Source: Bacillota bacterium | GTDB taxonomy: Bacteria > Bacillota > Clostridia > Tissierellales > MES13 | DNA: 64,000 bases | Assembly (NCBI GenBank): GCA_009711785.1 | Contig: VENA01000040.1 | Location: 1-64,000, forward strand | Direction of reading: 5' to 3' | In this document: piece by piece, positions 1 to 6,374 of the stretch | Numbering within the stretch: the stretch's first letter is position 1 | Layout: the number at the start of each line of letters is the position of its first letter | Program-made: the position numbers and the translations under genes | Notes under the pieces: generated by a model | The model's database searches: none | What the model was told of the DNA's origin: nothing | The model's input: the letters and a program-made list of their open reading frames with translations, nothing else

Positions 1-90
1 ATATTTACTTTCCTTGAATTTATGAAGTTGTATGCAAGTTGTAGTGAAGAAGTTAAAAAGCTCCTTGAACCAACTTTAGCCTTAGTATAA
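1..90 (+). CDS. C-terminal tail of an unidentified protein (partial)
   Basis: The first frame is open from the window edge for 29 codons to a TAA at 88-90; the other two forward frames have stops within the first 25 bases. The peptide ends with an amphipathic stretch (EEVKKLLEPTLALV). It is too short to name. It could be a chance open frame. Confidence 0.35.
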   Translation: MFTFLEFMKLYASCSEEVKKLLEPTLALV

Positions 91-143
91 CAGAAAATAA
101 TGATTTTTTTCATATTACGAATTGTAGTTGATTAACTAAGCAT

Positions 144-172
144 TTGATTTTTAATTAAAAAAGAATTATAAT
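144..172 (+). promoter_or_regulatory. Sigma-A-type promoter for pduL-deoC
   Basis: TTGATT (144-149), a 17-base spacer and TATAAT (167-172). Transcription would start near 179, giving a leader of about 64 bases before pduL. Confidence 0.65.
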
Positions 173-184
173 TTATTAGTGTGC

Positions 185-221
185 TTGATAAATTATTTTT
201 ACAAAAAATTTGATAAATTAT
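185..221 (+). repeat. Direct repeat in the pduL leader
   Basis: TTGATAAATTAT occurs at 185-196 and again at 210-221, 25 bases apart, between the predicted start point and the pduL ribosome site. It could be a tandem operator or a chance repeat in AT-rich DNA. Confidence 0.35.
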
Positions 222-242
222 AAATTATAAGGAGGATTACTT

Positions 243-815
243 ATGAAAAAAGAATTACCTATAGCATTATCTAACAAACATATTCATTTAAGTGAGGAGC
301 ATATTGAAAAATTATTTGGAGAAGGTTATGAACTTAATAAGATTAAGGACTTATCTCAGCCAGGACAATATGCAGCAGAGGAAAAAGTAGATATAGTTGG
401 ACCTAAAGGAACACTAAGTGGAGTTAGAGTATTAGGACCTGCTAGAAGCAATACTCAAGCTGAAGTTTCTTTGTCAGATGGATTTAAATTAGGAGTAAAA
501 GTACCTATAAGAGATTCAGGAGATTTAGATGGAAGTCCTGGAGCAAAAATTGTAGGACCAAAAGGTGAAGTAGAAATAGACAAAGGAATAATAGCAGCAG
601 CTAGGCATATACATATGCATACTAAAGATGCTGAAGATTTTGGTGTAGAAGATAAAGATAGAGTTAAAGTTAAAGTTTCAGGAGATAGAGGAGTAGTATT
701 TGAAAATGTATTAGTAAGAGTTAATGAAAAATACGCACTAGAAATGCATGTTGATATAGAAGAAGGAAATGCATGTGCTGCTAAAAATGGTATGAAGGTT
801 GAGTTAATTAAATAA
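243..815 (+). CDS. pduL: Phosphate propanoyltransferase / phosphotransacylase, PduL family
   Basis: PduL interconverts acyl-CoA and acyl phosphate, here probably acetyl-CoA and acetyl phosphate. The 190 residues carry the family's zinc-binding histidine motifs: NKHIHLS at 11-17, ARHIHMH at 120-126 and [12 protein letters not shown] at 166-177. The protein starts directly at the catalytic fold and lacks the extra N-terminal targeting peptide of microcompartment PduL, and no shell genes are nearby, so it is probably a free cytosolic enzyme. It has a strong site (AAGGAGG) and is followed after 14 bases by deoC. The pairing is sensible: DeoC releases acetaldehyde, which an aldehyde dehydrogenase elsewhere could turn into the acetyl-CoA used by PduL for ATP generation. 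Confidence 0.92.
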   Translation: MKKELPIALSNKHIHLSEEHIEKLFGEGYELNKIKDLSQPGQYAAEEKVDIVGPKGTLSGVRVLGPARSNTQAEVSLSDGFKLGVKVPIRDSGDLDGSPGAKIVGPKGEVEIDKGIIAAARHIHMHTKDAEDFGVEDKDRVKVKVSGDRGVVFENVLVRVNEKYALEMHVDIEEGNACAAKNGMKVELIK

Positions 816-829
816 CTGGGGGAATTTTA

Positions 830-1498
830 ATGAAAAATATTGCAAGTTATATAGATCATACGATCTTAAAGCCTGATACCACTAAAGATAATGTAAAAAA
901 AGTTTGTAATGAAGCAAAGGATTATGGTTTTGCATCTGTGTGTGTAAATCCTTACTATGTTAAATATGTTAATGAACAGTTAAAAGGTTCATCTGTTAAA
1001 GTAACTTCAGTTATTGGTTTTCCACTGGGAAATTCCACTAAAGAAGTAAAAGCTTTTGAAGCTAAAAAGGCAATAAAAAATGGTGCAGATGAGTTAGATA
1101 TGGTAATAAATGTAGCTGCATTAAAAAATGAAGAATTTGATATAGTAAAAGAAGATATAATAGCTGTGGTTAATGAAGCGAATGAAAAAGCTTTAGTTAA
1201 AGTTATTATAGAAACATGTCTTTTAGATAGTGACGAAATAATAAAGGCATGTAAAATTGCTAAAGAGGCTGGAGCTGACTTTGTGAAAACATCAACAGGC
1301 TTTAGTACAGATGGAGCTAAAATTGAAGATATAAAATTAATGAGAGAAACAGTAGGTAAAGATATGGGTGTTAAAGCTTCAGGAGGCATAAGAGATATAG
1401 ATAAAGCAGAAAAAATGATAGAAGCTGGAGCTACTAGAATAGGAGCAAGTTCCTCTGTAGCTATAGTAGAAGGAAAAAAAGGAAAATCAGATTATTAA
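830..1498 (+). CDS. deoC: Deoxyribose-phosphate aldolase
   Basis: DeoC cleaves 2-deoxyribose-5-phosphate to glyceraldehyde-3-phosphate and acetaldehyde in deoxynucleoside catabolism. The 222-residue length is normal. The Schiff-base lysine is K153 in FVKTSTGF, the second active-site lysine is K182 in VKASGG, and the proton-relay aspartate is D90 in ELDMVIN. It is the second gene of a pduL-deoC unit ended by a strong terminator. No deoxynucleoside kinase, phosphorylase or deoR-like regulator is next to it. Confidence 0.96.
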   Translation: MKNIASYIDHTILKPDTTKDNVKKVCNEAKDYGFASVCVNPYYVKYVNEQLKGSSVKVTSVIGFPLGNSTKEVKAFEAKKAIKNGADELDMVINVAALKNEEFDIVKEDIIAVVNEANEKALVKVIIETCLLDSDEIIKACKIAKEAGADFVKTSTGFSTDGAKIEDIKLMRETVGKDMGVKASGGIRDIDKAEKMIEAGATRIGASSSVAIVEGKKGKSDY

Positions 1499-1500
1499 AG

Positions 1501-1529
1501 AAAGGTAGATGAGAGTCTACCTTTTTTTT
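1501..1529 (+). terminator. Intrinsic terminator after deoC
   Basis: Nine-base stem AAAGGTAGA (1501-1509) with TCTACCTTT (1516-1524), a 6-base loop, then a run of T to 1529. Confidence 0.9.
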
Positions 1530-1530
1530 A

Positions 1531-1570
1531 TGTCAATTCTATTGACATAAAAATAGGGCTGACATATAAT
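1531..1570 (+). promoter_or_regulatory. Strong sigma-A promoter with a dyad over the -35 box
   Basis: TTGACA (1542-1547), a 17-base spacer and TATAAT (1565-1570) form a consensus promoter for the hydrolase gene. The -35 box is half of a 7-bp inverted repeat, TGTCAAT-TCT-ATTGACA (1531-1547), a possible repressor site. Confidence 0.8.
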
Positions 1571-1575
1571 ATAAT

Positions 1576-1678
1576 CAAATATTACGAAAAACGAAATATT
1601 CAATTATCAAAGCAATCACGAGTAGTATAAAAATAAATAGTTTTTCAACATAGAATACTTCGTTAAACGTAATATTTG
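1576..1678. promoter_or_regulatory. Pair of 23-bp dyad operators (inverted repeat) downstream of the promoter
   Basis: Two related dyads, O1 (1578-1600, half-sites AATATTACG and CGAAATATT) and O2 (1654-1676, half-sites AATACTTCG and CGTAATATT), are 76 bases apart. O1 covers the predicted transcription start near 1577. The 26-base blocks 1576-1601 and 1653-1678 are also inverted copies of each other with four differences. This is the pattern expected for a dimeric repressor, possibly looping; a long RNA stem is the alternative. Confidence 0.6.
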
Positions 1679-1724
1679 CAAATTAAATAATTTAGATAAG
1701 GTTTTAAAAAGGAGGAGTTTTATT

Positions 1725-2660
1725 ATGAGATTTAAGCTTAAATTAAAAAGTTATTTGTTTAAAGGAGTAGCAAAAATATTTAATGGATATTGTAATAGGT
1801 TTGTATATAACAATAATTCTAAAGAAGTAAGAAACGTTATAAAGGATTTAGCTTATGGAGAACATAGTAAAGAAAAACTTGATGTCATAATTCCTAAGGG
1901 AAGTGGTCCCTTTCCAGTAATAGTTTATATACATGGAGGGGGGTGGACTGTTGGAGATAAGAAAAGTTATGATAGAATAGTGAAAGAATATGCAAATAGC
2001 GGATATTTAGTATTTAATATAAATTATAGATTAGCACCTAAATTTAATTATCCTATCCAAATACAAGATGTTTCTAAAGCTATTTATTTTGCTTATAAAA
2101 AAGCATCAGAATATAATGGGTATTCAAGCGAAATGTTTTTAGCTGGGGATTCAGCAGGGGCTCATTTATCTAGTTGGTATGCTGCAGCGTTGAATAAAAA
2201 GATATTATTTAAAGCTATAGATATAAAGAATATTATACCTAAAGATGCTTTAAAGGGATTATTATTGTTTTATGGCTCGTATAATGTCAAAGAAAAAAAT
2301 GATTTTAAAGTTCTATGGTTTTCTGTTGATGATATGATTGAGAGTTTTTTAGGAGATAGAATTGATGTGTGTAAAGAAAAATCCTTAAATATATCTGTTA
2401 GCAAACATATTACAAAAGATTATCCGCCTGTATTTATTTCATCAGCAATAAAGGATAAACTTCATTCACAATCGGTAAAATTTGAAAAAATACTTAAACT
2501 TAATAATATTTATCATAAAACATTTTTCATCTCAGAAAATGTTGACCCTAAAGCAGATCATAGTTTTTTAAATTTTTATAAATTACCTAGTAGTAAATTG
2601 GCAATTGAAAAATCAAAGGAATTTTTAAATGAAATAAAGCTTTTAAGTTCATCATATTGA
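1725..2660 (+). CDS. Alpha/beta hydrolase (esterase/lipase, HGGGW type)
   Basis: A 311-residue carboxylesterase-like protein of the hormone-sensitive-lipase/BD-FAE group. The oxyanion-hole motif HGGGW is at 70-74, the nucleophile elbow GDSAG puts the catalytic serine at S143, and the likely catalytic histidine is H279 in ADHSF. No signal peptide or transmembrane segment is evident, so it is probably cytoplasmic; the substrate cannot be told. It is a single-gene unit with a strong ribosome site (AGGAGG). The consensus promoter together with three dyad sites suggests tight repression and strong induction, but no regulator gene is adjacent. Confidence 0.85.
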   Translation: MRFKLKLKSYLFKGVAKIFNGYCNRFVYNNNSKEVRNVIKDLAYGEHSKEKLDVIIPKGSGPFPVIVYIHGGGWTVGDKKSYDRIVKEYANSGYLVFNINYRLAPKFNYPIQIQDVSKAIYFAYKKASEYNGYSSEMFLAGDSAGAHLSSWYAAALNKKILFKAIDIKNIIPKDALKGLLLFYGSYNVKEKNDFKVLWFSVDDMIESFLGDRIDVCKEKSLNISVSKHITKDYPPVFISSAIKDKLHSQSVKFEKILKLNNIYHKTFFISENVDPKADHSFLNFYKLPSSKLAIEKSKEFLNEIKLLSSSY

Positions 2661-2741
2661 TGTGATTTTGACTATAGACACTAATTCATATATCTAATAA
2701 AAAAGGAATCTTTAGATTTATGCAAATGTTATAAATTACTA

Positions 2742-2770
2742 TTGACAAAGTGAGATTAAATAAATATAAT
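2742..2770 (+). promoter_or_regulatory. Sigma-A promoter of the T-box leader
   Basis: TTGACA (2742-2747), a 17-base spacer and TATAAT (2765-2770); start expected near 2777. Confidence 0.85.
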
Positions 2771-2776
2771 ATAATT

Positions 2777-3027
2777 AACTTAAAAATATAAGAAAACATT
2801 AATAAATATCCAGTGATAGGAAGAGTATATATAATATATGTTTATAGCGAGCTAGAGTTGGTGTAAGTCTAGTGACATGATTATATAGAAGAGAGTCCAG
2901 GAGGATGCTTTCTGAAAATAGTAGGTGAGCACGGTTTCCGCCGTTATAGGATAGAGTGGGTAATAGTACCAAAAAGAGTGGTAACGCGGGCAACTCTCGT
3001 CTCTTAATAAAGACGAGGGATTTTTTT
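2777..3027 (+). promoter_or_regulatory. T-box riboswitch leader, specifier probably AGA (Arg)
   Basis: Hallmarks in order: the loop-E strand AGTA (2824-2827); the stem I apical part with GCGAGC and TTGGTGTAAG (about 2848-2868); the 3' specifier-loop strand GAA-G-AGA-G (2888-2895); and the T-box AGAGTGGTAACGCGG (2975-2989), followed by a competing terminator. Taking the register in which one purine separates the codon from the lower stem, the specifier is AGA at 2892-2894 (Arg); shifted by one base it would be GAG (Glu). Uncharged tRNA binding would favour the antiterminator and switch on the amino-acid transporter downstream. The class is clear; the amino acid is inferred. Confidence 0.88.
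2994..3027 (+). terminator. T-box-controlled terminator
   Basis: Stem CTCTCGTCT (2994-3002) with AGACGAGGG (3011-3019), then seven T. The 5' arm overlaps the strand needed for the antiterminator, as in other T-box leaders. Confidence 0.88.
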
Positions 3028-3121
3028 ATGCATAAATATAAAGAGGAGACACTTTTTCAATTATTTTAGGGATATACTCCGCTCTGCGACTTTAACGGAT
3101 TAGACTAATAAAGCAAATTAT

Positions 3122-3167
3122 ATTATTAAGGACAATCTAAAACCCCCTCTTAGTTGTCCTTAATAAT
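3122..3167 (+). promoter_or_regulatory. Hairpin just before the transporter genes
   Basis: Perfect 14-bp inverted repeat ATTATTAAGGACAA (3122-3135) and TTGTCCTTAATAAT (3154-3167). Its C-rich loop contains CCCTC, complementary to GAGGG in the permease ribosome site (3177-3183). It lies 20 bases before the start codon and is not followed by a T run, so it is not a terminator. A translational switch is possible. Confidence 0.55.
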
Positions 3168-3188
3168 GAAATAAATAGGAGGGTAATG

Positions 3189-3869
3189 ATGGATTTTAAT
3201 TTTTTAAATGACTATTTTATGTTCTTTATACATGGAGCGAAAATAACATTGCTATTATCAATATTTACTATTTTCTTAGGAGTTTTAATGGGTATAGTAT
3301 TAGCACTTTTAAGGTTGTCAAACAATGTAGTTTTAAAGTCTATATCAGCTGCGTATATAGAATTTATTAGAGGGACACCTCTTTTAGTTCAATTATATAT
3401 TGTGTATTATGGATTACCATTAATCGGGATCGAGTTTCCTGATATAGATGCTTTAGGTAGCAGTTTTCCTGATTTAATGTCTGGTGTAGTTGCATTGTCT
3501 CTTAATAGTGGGGCGTATGTCTCTGAAATTATAAGAGCAGGTATTCAGGCAGTAGAGAAAGGACAAATGGAAGCATCAAGATCGTTAGGATTAACATATG
3601 GAATGTCAATGTATTATATAATTTTACCTCAAGCATTTAAAAATATTTTACCAGCTCTGGGTAATGAGTTTATAACTATTATTAAAGAGTCAGCTATAGT
3701 TTCAATAATAGGAATACATGATTTAATGTATAACACAGACATAGTAAGGGGAAACACATATAAACCCTTTGAACCATTAATAATAGCTGCAATAATGTAT
3801 TTTATTATGACTTTTACACTTTCAAGATTAGTTGGTTTTGTTGAAGGGAGGTTAAAGGTAAGTGATTAA
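3189..3869 (+). CDS. Polar amino-acid ABC transporter permease (HisM/GlnP family)
   Basis: Inner-membrane permease of about 226 residues with the usual five or so hydrophobic helices and the cytoplasmic coupling (EAA) loop [20 protein letters not shown] in its second half. It would form a homodimeric channel with the ATPase that overlaps its 3' end by 8 bases. Two ATG codons are adjacent (3186 and 3189); the second has the better spacing from AGGAGGG. The gene sits under an apparent arginine T-box, suggesting uptake of a basic amino acid. No solute-binding protein is encoded beside it, which is unusual for this family. Confidence 0.92.
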   Translation: MDFNFLNDYFMFFIHGAKITLLLSIFTIFLGVLMGIVLALLRLSNNVVLKSISAAYIEFIRGTPLLVQLYIVYYGLPLIGIEFPDIDALGSSFPDLMSGVVALSLNSGAYVSEIIRAGIQAVEKGQMEASRSLGLTYGMSMYYIILPQAFKNILPALGNEFITIIKESAIVSIIGIHDLMYNTDIVRGNTYKPFEPLIIAAIMYFIMTFTLSRLVGFVEGRLKVSD

Positions 3870-4593
3870 TGTAAATGATATGAATAAAAGTTTCGGTGAA
3901 CTACATGTTTTAAAAGATATTAATATGAATATAACAAAAGGTGAAGTAGTAGTTATAATTGGTCCTAGTGGATCAGGGAAAAGTACTTTGTTAAGATGTT
4001 TAAATTTATTAGAAGTTCCCTGTGATGGGAAAATAACTTTTCAAGGAATAGATATAACAGATGAGAAAAATGATATAAACAAATTAAGACAGAATATGGG
4101 AATGGTTTTTCAACAATTTAATTTATTTCCTCATAAAACTGTACTTGAAAATATAACTTTAGCACCAATGAAATTAAAAAAAATAAATAAAGAAAAAGCT
4201 GAAAAAATAGCCATGGATTTATTAAAACAAATTGGTTTAGAGGATAAACATTTTACTTATCCTAATCAATTATCAGGAGGACAAAAACAAAGGATTGCAA
4301 TAGCAAGAGCTTTAGCTATGTCTCCGGATGTAATGTTATTTGATGAGCCAACATCAGCACTTGACCCTGAGATGGTAGGAGAAGTATTACAAGTAATGAA
4401 ACAATTAGCCTCTGATGGTATGACAATGGCTATTGTAACCCATGAAATGGGCTTTGCTAAGGAAGTTGCAGATCGAGTAGTTTTTATGGATGAGGGAAGT
4501 ATTGTTGAAGTTGCTGAACCAAAGAAAATATTTAGCAATCCAGAAAATCCAAGAACAAAGAATTTTTTAGGAAAAGTATTATCAGTATCATAA
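3862..4593 (+). CDS. Polar amino-acid ABC transporter ATPase (GlnQ/HisP family)
   Basis: The 243-residue ATPase has Walker [10 protein letters not shown] (34-42), Q-loop around FQQF (83-86), ABC signature LSGGQ (137-141), Walker B with DEPTSALDP (161-169) and switch histidine H194. It starts at a GTG inside the permease gene (site GGGAGG at 3846-3851), indicating translational coupling. It energises import through the preceding permease. A strong terminator follows, so the unit has only these two genes. Confidence 0.95.
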   Translation: MINVNDMNKSFGELHVLKDINMNITKGEVVVIIGPSGSGKSTLLRCLNLLEVPCDGKITFQGIDITDEKNDINKLRQNMGMVFQQFNLFPHKTVLENITLAPMKLKKINKEKAEKIAMDLLKQIGLEDKHFTYPNQLSGGQKQRIAIARALAMSPDVMLFDEPTSALDPEMVGEVLQVMKQLASDGMTMAIVTHEMGFAKEVADRVVFMDEGSIVEVAEPKKIFSNPENPRTKNFLGKVLSVS

Positions 4594-4595
4594 AA

Positions 4596-4622
4596 AGGTG
4601 ACCAATATGGTCACCTCTTTTA
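4596..4622 (+). terminator. Intrinsic terminator after the ABC ATPase
   Basis: Eight-bp stem AGGTGACC (4596-4603) / GGTCACCT (4609-4616), followed by CTTTT. Confidence 0.85.
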
Positions 4623-4649
4623 ATGGAAAGAAATTATTTTATGCATTTA

Positions 4650-5741
4650 TTAAACATTAAATCTAAATATAACAACATCTCCATCTTTCATTACATAATC
4701 TTTTCCTTCTAATCTAAGTACTCCTTTTTCTTTAGCGTTAGAATAACTACCAGCTTCTTTAAGTTCTTTAAAAGATACTACTTCAGCTCTTATAAAGCCT
4801 TTTTCCATATCAGTATGGATTTTACCTGCCGCTTGAGGAGCTTTTGTTCCTTTTTTAATAGTCCAGGCTCTTGTTTCTTTCTCTCCTGCTGTTAAAAAGG
4901 ATATTAATCCTAATAATTTATAACTTCCTTTAATTAATTTATCTAAGCCTGATTCTTTAAGACCAACTTCTTGTAAGAATTCTTTTTTATCTTCATCTTC
5001 TAATTCTGCGATTTCTGATTCTATCTTTCCACAAATAGTTATCACTTCTGAGTTTTCTTCTACTGCATGGTCCCTAACAGCTTTTAAGTGTTCATTTTCT
5101 TCATTTGCTATTATATCCTCTTCAGAGATATTAGCAGCATACAATACAGGTTTGTAAGATAGTAGGTTAAGTTGTTTTACAAAATTGTGTTCATCTTCAT
5201 CTAAATCTAGACTTCTAGCAGGTTTTCCATCTTCTAAAACACTAACTATCTTTTTTAATATATCAACTTCTTTAAGTAATGACTTATCACTTTTAGCCAT
5301 TTTTTCAATCTTTGTTAATCTTTTAGTCATTATTTCTAGGTCAGAAAGTATTAATTCAAGATCAATAATTTCTATATCTCTTAATGGATCCAAACTACCC
5401 TCAACGTGGGTAATATTTTCATCTTCAAAACATCTAATTACATGAACTATTGCCTCTACTTCTCTTATATGGGCTAAGAATTTGTTACCTAATCCTTCTC
5501 CTTTACTAGCACCCTTTACTAAACCAGCAATATCAAAGAATTCTATTGCCGTTGGTATTCTTTTTTCAGAATCAAACATTTTTTCTAAAATGTCTAATCT
5601 TTCATCAGGAACTGAAACTACTCCTACATTTGGTTCTATTGTACAAAATGGATAATTTGCTGATTCAGCCCCTGCAGATGTTATAGCATTAAAAAGAGTA
5701 CTCTTACCTACATTTGGCAGGCCAACAATACCTAATTTCAT
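4650..5741 (-). CDS. ychF: Ribosome-binding ATPase YchF (Obg/OLA1 family)
   Basis: YchF is a conserved P-loop NTPase that prefers ATP, binds ribosomes and affects stress responses. The 363 residues are the family's usual length: G1 motif GLPNVGKST at 7-15, family signature NYPFCTIEPNVG at 29-40, G3-type DIAGLVKGASKGEGLGN at 70-86, then a coiled-coil insertion and a C-terminal TGS domain. It is transcribed alone on the minus strand, convergent with the transporter operon. Confidence 0.96.
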   Translation of the reverse strand: MKLGIVGLPNVGKSTLFNAITSAGAESANYPFCTIEPNVGVVSVPDERLDILEKMFDSEKRIPTAIEFFDIAGLVKGASKGEGLGNKFLAHIREVEAIVHVIRCFEDENITHVEGSLDPLRDIEIIDLELILSDLEIMTKRLTKIEKMAKSDKSLLKEVDILKKIVSVLEDGKPARSLDLDEDEHNFVKQLNLLSYKPVLYAANISEEDIIANEENEHLKAVRDHAVEENSEVITICGKIESEIAELEDEDKKEFLQEVGLKESGLDKLIKGSYKLLGLISFLTAGEKETRAWTIKKGTKAPQAAGKIHTDMEKGFIRAEVVSFKELKEAGSYSNAKEKGVLRLEGKDYVMKDGDVVIFRFNV

Positions 5742-5770
5742 AAATATCTTCCTTTCTATAGTTAATAATA

Positions 5771-5800
5771 ATTATATACTTTATATAACACTAGAGTAAA
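5771..5800 (-). promoter_or_regulatory. Candidate promoter for ychF
   Basis: On the minus strand TTTACT (5795-5800), an 18-base spacer and TATAAT (5771-5776), about 30 bases before the ychF start. Confidence 0.5.
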
Positions 5801-5860
5801 TTATACATTAATATTAGCCTAACTTCAAATATTTATCCTTAAAATAGGGGAGTATTTGTA

Positions 5861-5888
5861 ATGTAAATTAACTTAGAATAATTTACAT
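5861..5888. promoter_or_regulatory. 10-bp perfect dyad between ychF and the next gene
   Basis: ATGTAAATTA (5861-5870) and TAATTTACAT (5879-5888) flank 8 bases. It lies upstream of the small gene at 5973 and looks like an operator; a hairpin in a leader RNA is also possible. Confidence 0.45.
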
Positions 5889-5972
5889 ATATAGTTTAAT
5901 AATATTAATACACTTAAATTATATAAGGAGGTGAAGTTGACTTAAAGTAATTTTATAAGTCAATACCTAATA

Positions 5973-6173
5973 ATGAGAAGAGAAGAAGAAATAGCTTCAA
6001 TAATTTCCTTTGTTGATGAAAATCGTGAATCTACGGCTAGTAAAATAGTATGTGGAAAGATTCTTGGAGAGAAGGATAGAAAAATCGATGATGGTATGGT
6101 TAGAGAATTACATTCTAGATTACCAAGAACAAAAGGTGACATTATAGATGATTGTTACCATATAATTAGTTAA
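5973..6173 (+). CDS. Small protein of unknown function (66 aa)
   Basis: The predicted protein is charged, mostly helical and soluble (RREEEIASIISFVDENRE... ending CYHIIS), with two cysteines; I do not recognise the family. A terminator directly follows, supporting expression. Initiation is puzzling: the excellent ribosome site AAGGAGGTGA (5925-5934) is followed by TTG-ACT-TAA in the same frame, and only nine sense codons later comes the ATG at 5973, which has no site of its own. Either translation restarts after a two-codon leader, or a longer gene has acquired a stop. Confidence 0.55.
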   Translation: MRREEEIASIISFVDENRESTASKIVCGKILGEKDRKIDDGMVRELHSRLPRTKGDIIDDCYHIIS

Positions 6174-6177
6174 TAGA

Positions 6178-6210
6178 GACTACACATTTTGTGTAGTTTC
6201 TGTACTTTTT
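6178..6210 (+). terminator. Intrinsic terminator after the 66-aa gene
   Basis: Stem ACTACACA (6179-6186) / TGTGTAGT (6190-6197), followed by a T-rich tail that includes TTTTT. Confidence 0.75.
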
Positions 6211-6260
6211 GTCTATTTTAATAGGAATAAAAAATTATTTATAAAATGTATTTTAATCAA

Positions 6261-6325
6261 TTAACATAGTCTTAACAATCACTTAACTATTTCTAAACAC
6301 ATCCTTTGCCGTTAGTTGCTATAAT
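6261..6325 (+). promoter_or_regulatory. Four-repeat Pho box and promoter of the pst operon
   Basis: TTAACA (6261), TTAACA (6272), TTAACT (6283) and TAAACA (6294) recur at exactly 11-base intervals, the classic PhoP/PhoB binding arrangement. A TATAAT -10 box follows at 6320-6325, 20 bases after the last repeat, and there is no good -35 box, as expected for an activator-dependent promoter. The cognate two-component pair is probably phoP-phoR at 37.9 kb. Confidence 0.9.
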
Positions 6326-6374
6326 TTATTTGTAGTCGAAATAAAATTGATTTAAATATGAAAGGGGTTATTAA

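Noticed and set aside
2799..2993. Minus-strand ORF of 64 codons
   Set aside because: It lies wholly within the T-box leader on the opposite strand; the RNA structure explains the openness.
3070..3114. Resemblance between the T-box downstream spacer and 31985-32015 (shared GACTAATAAA)
   Set aside because: Only about ten bases match; chance is likely in AT-rich DNA.
5937..5945. TAA read as a recoded codon in the small gene
   Set aside because: Recoding of TAA is not expected and no stem-loop element supports it; re-initiation or a mutation is simpler.
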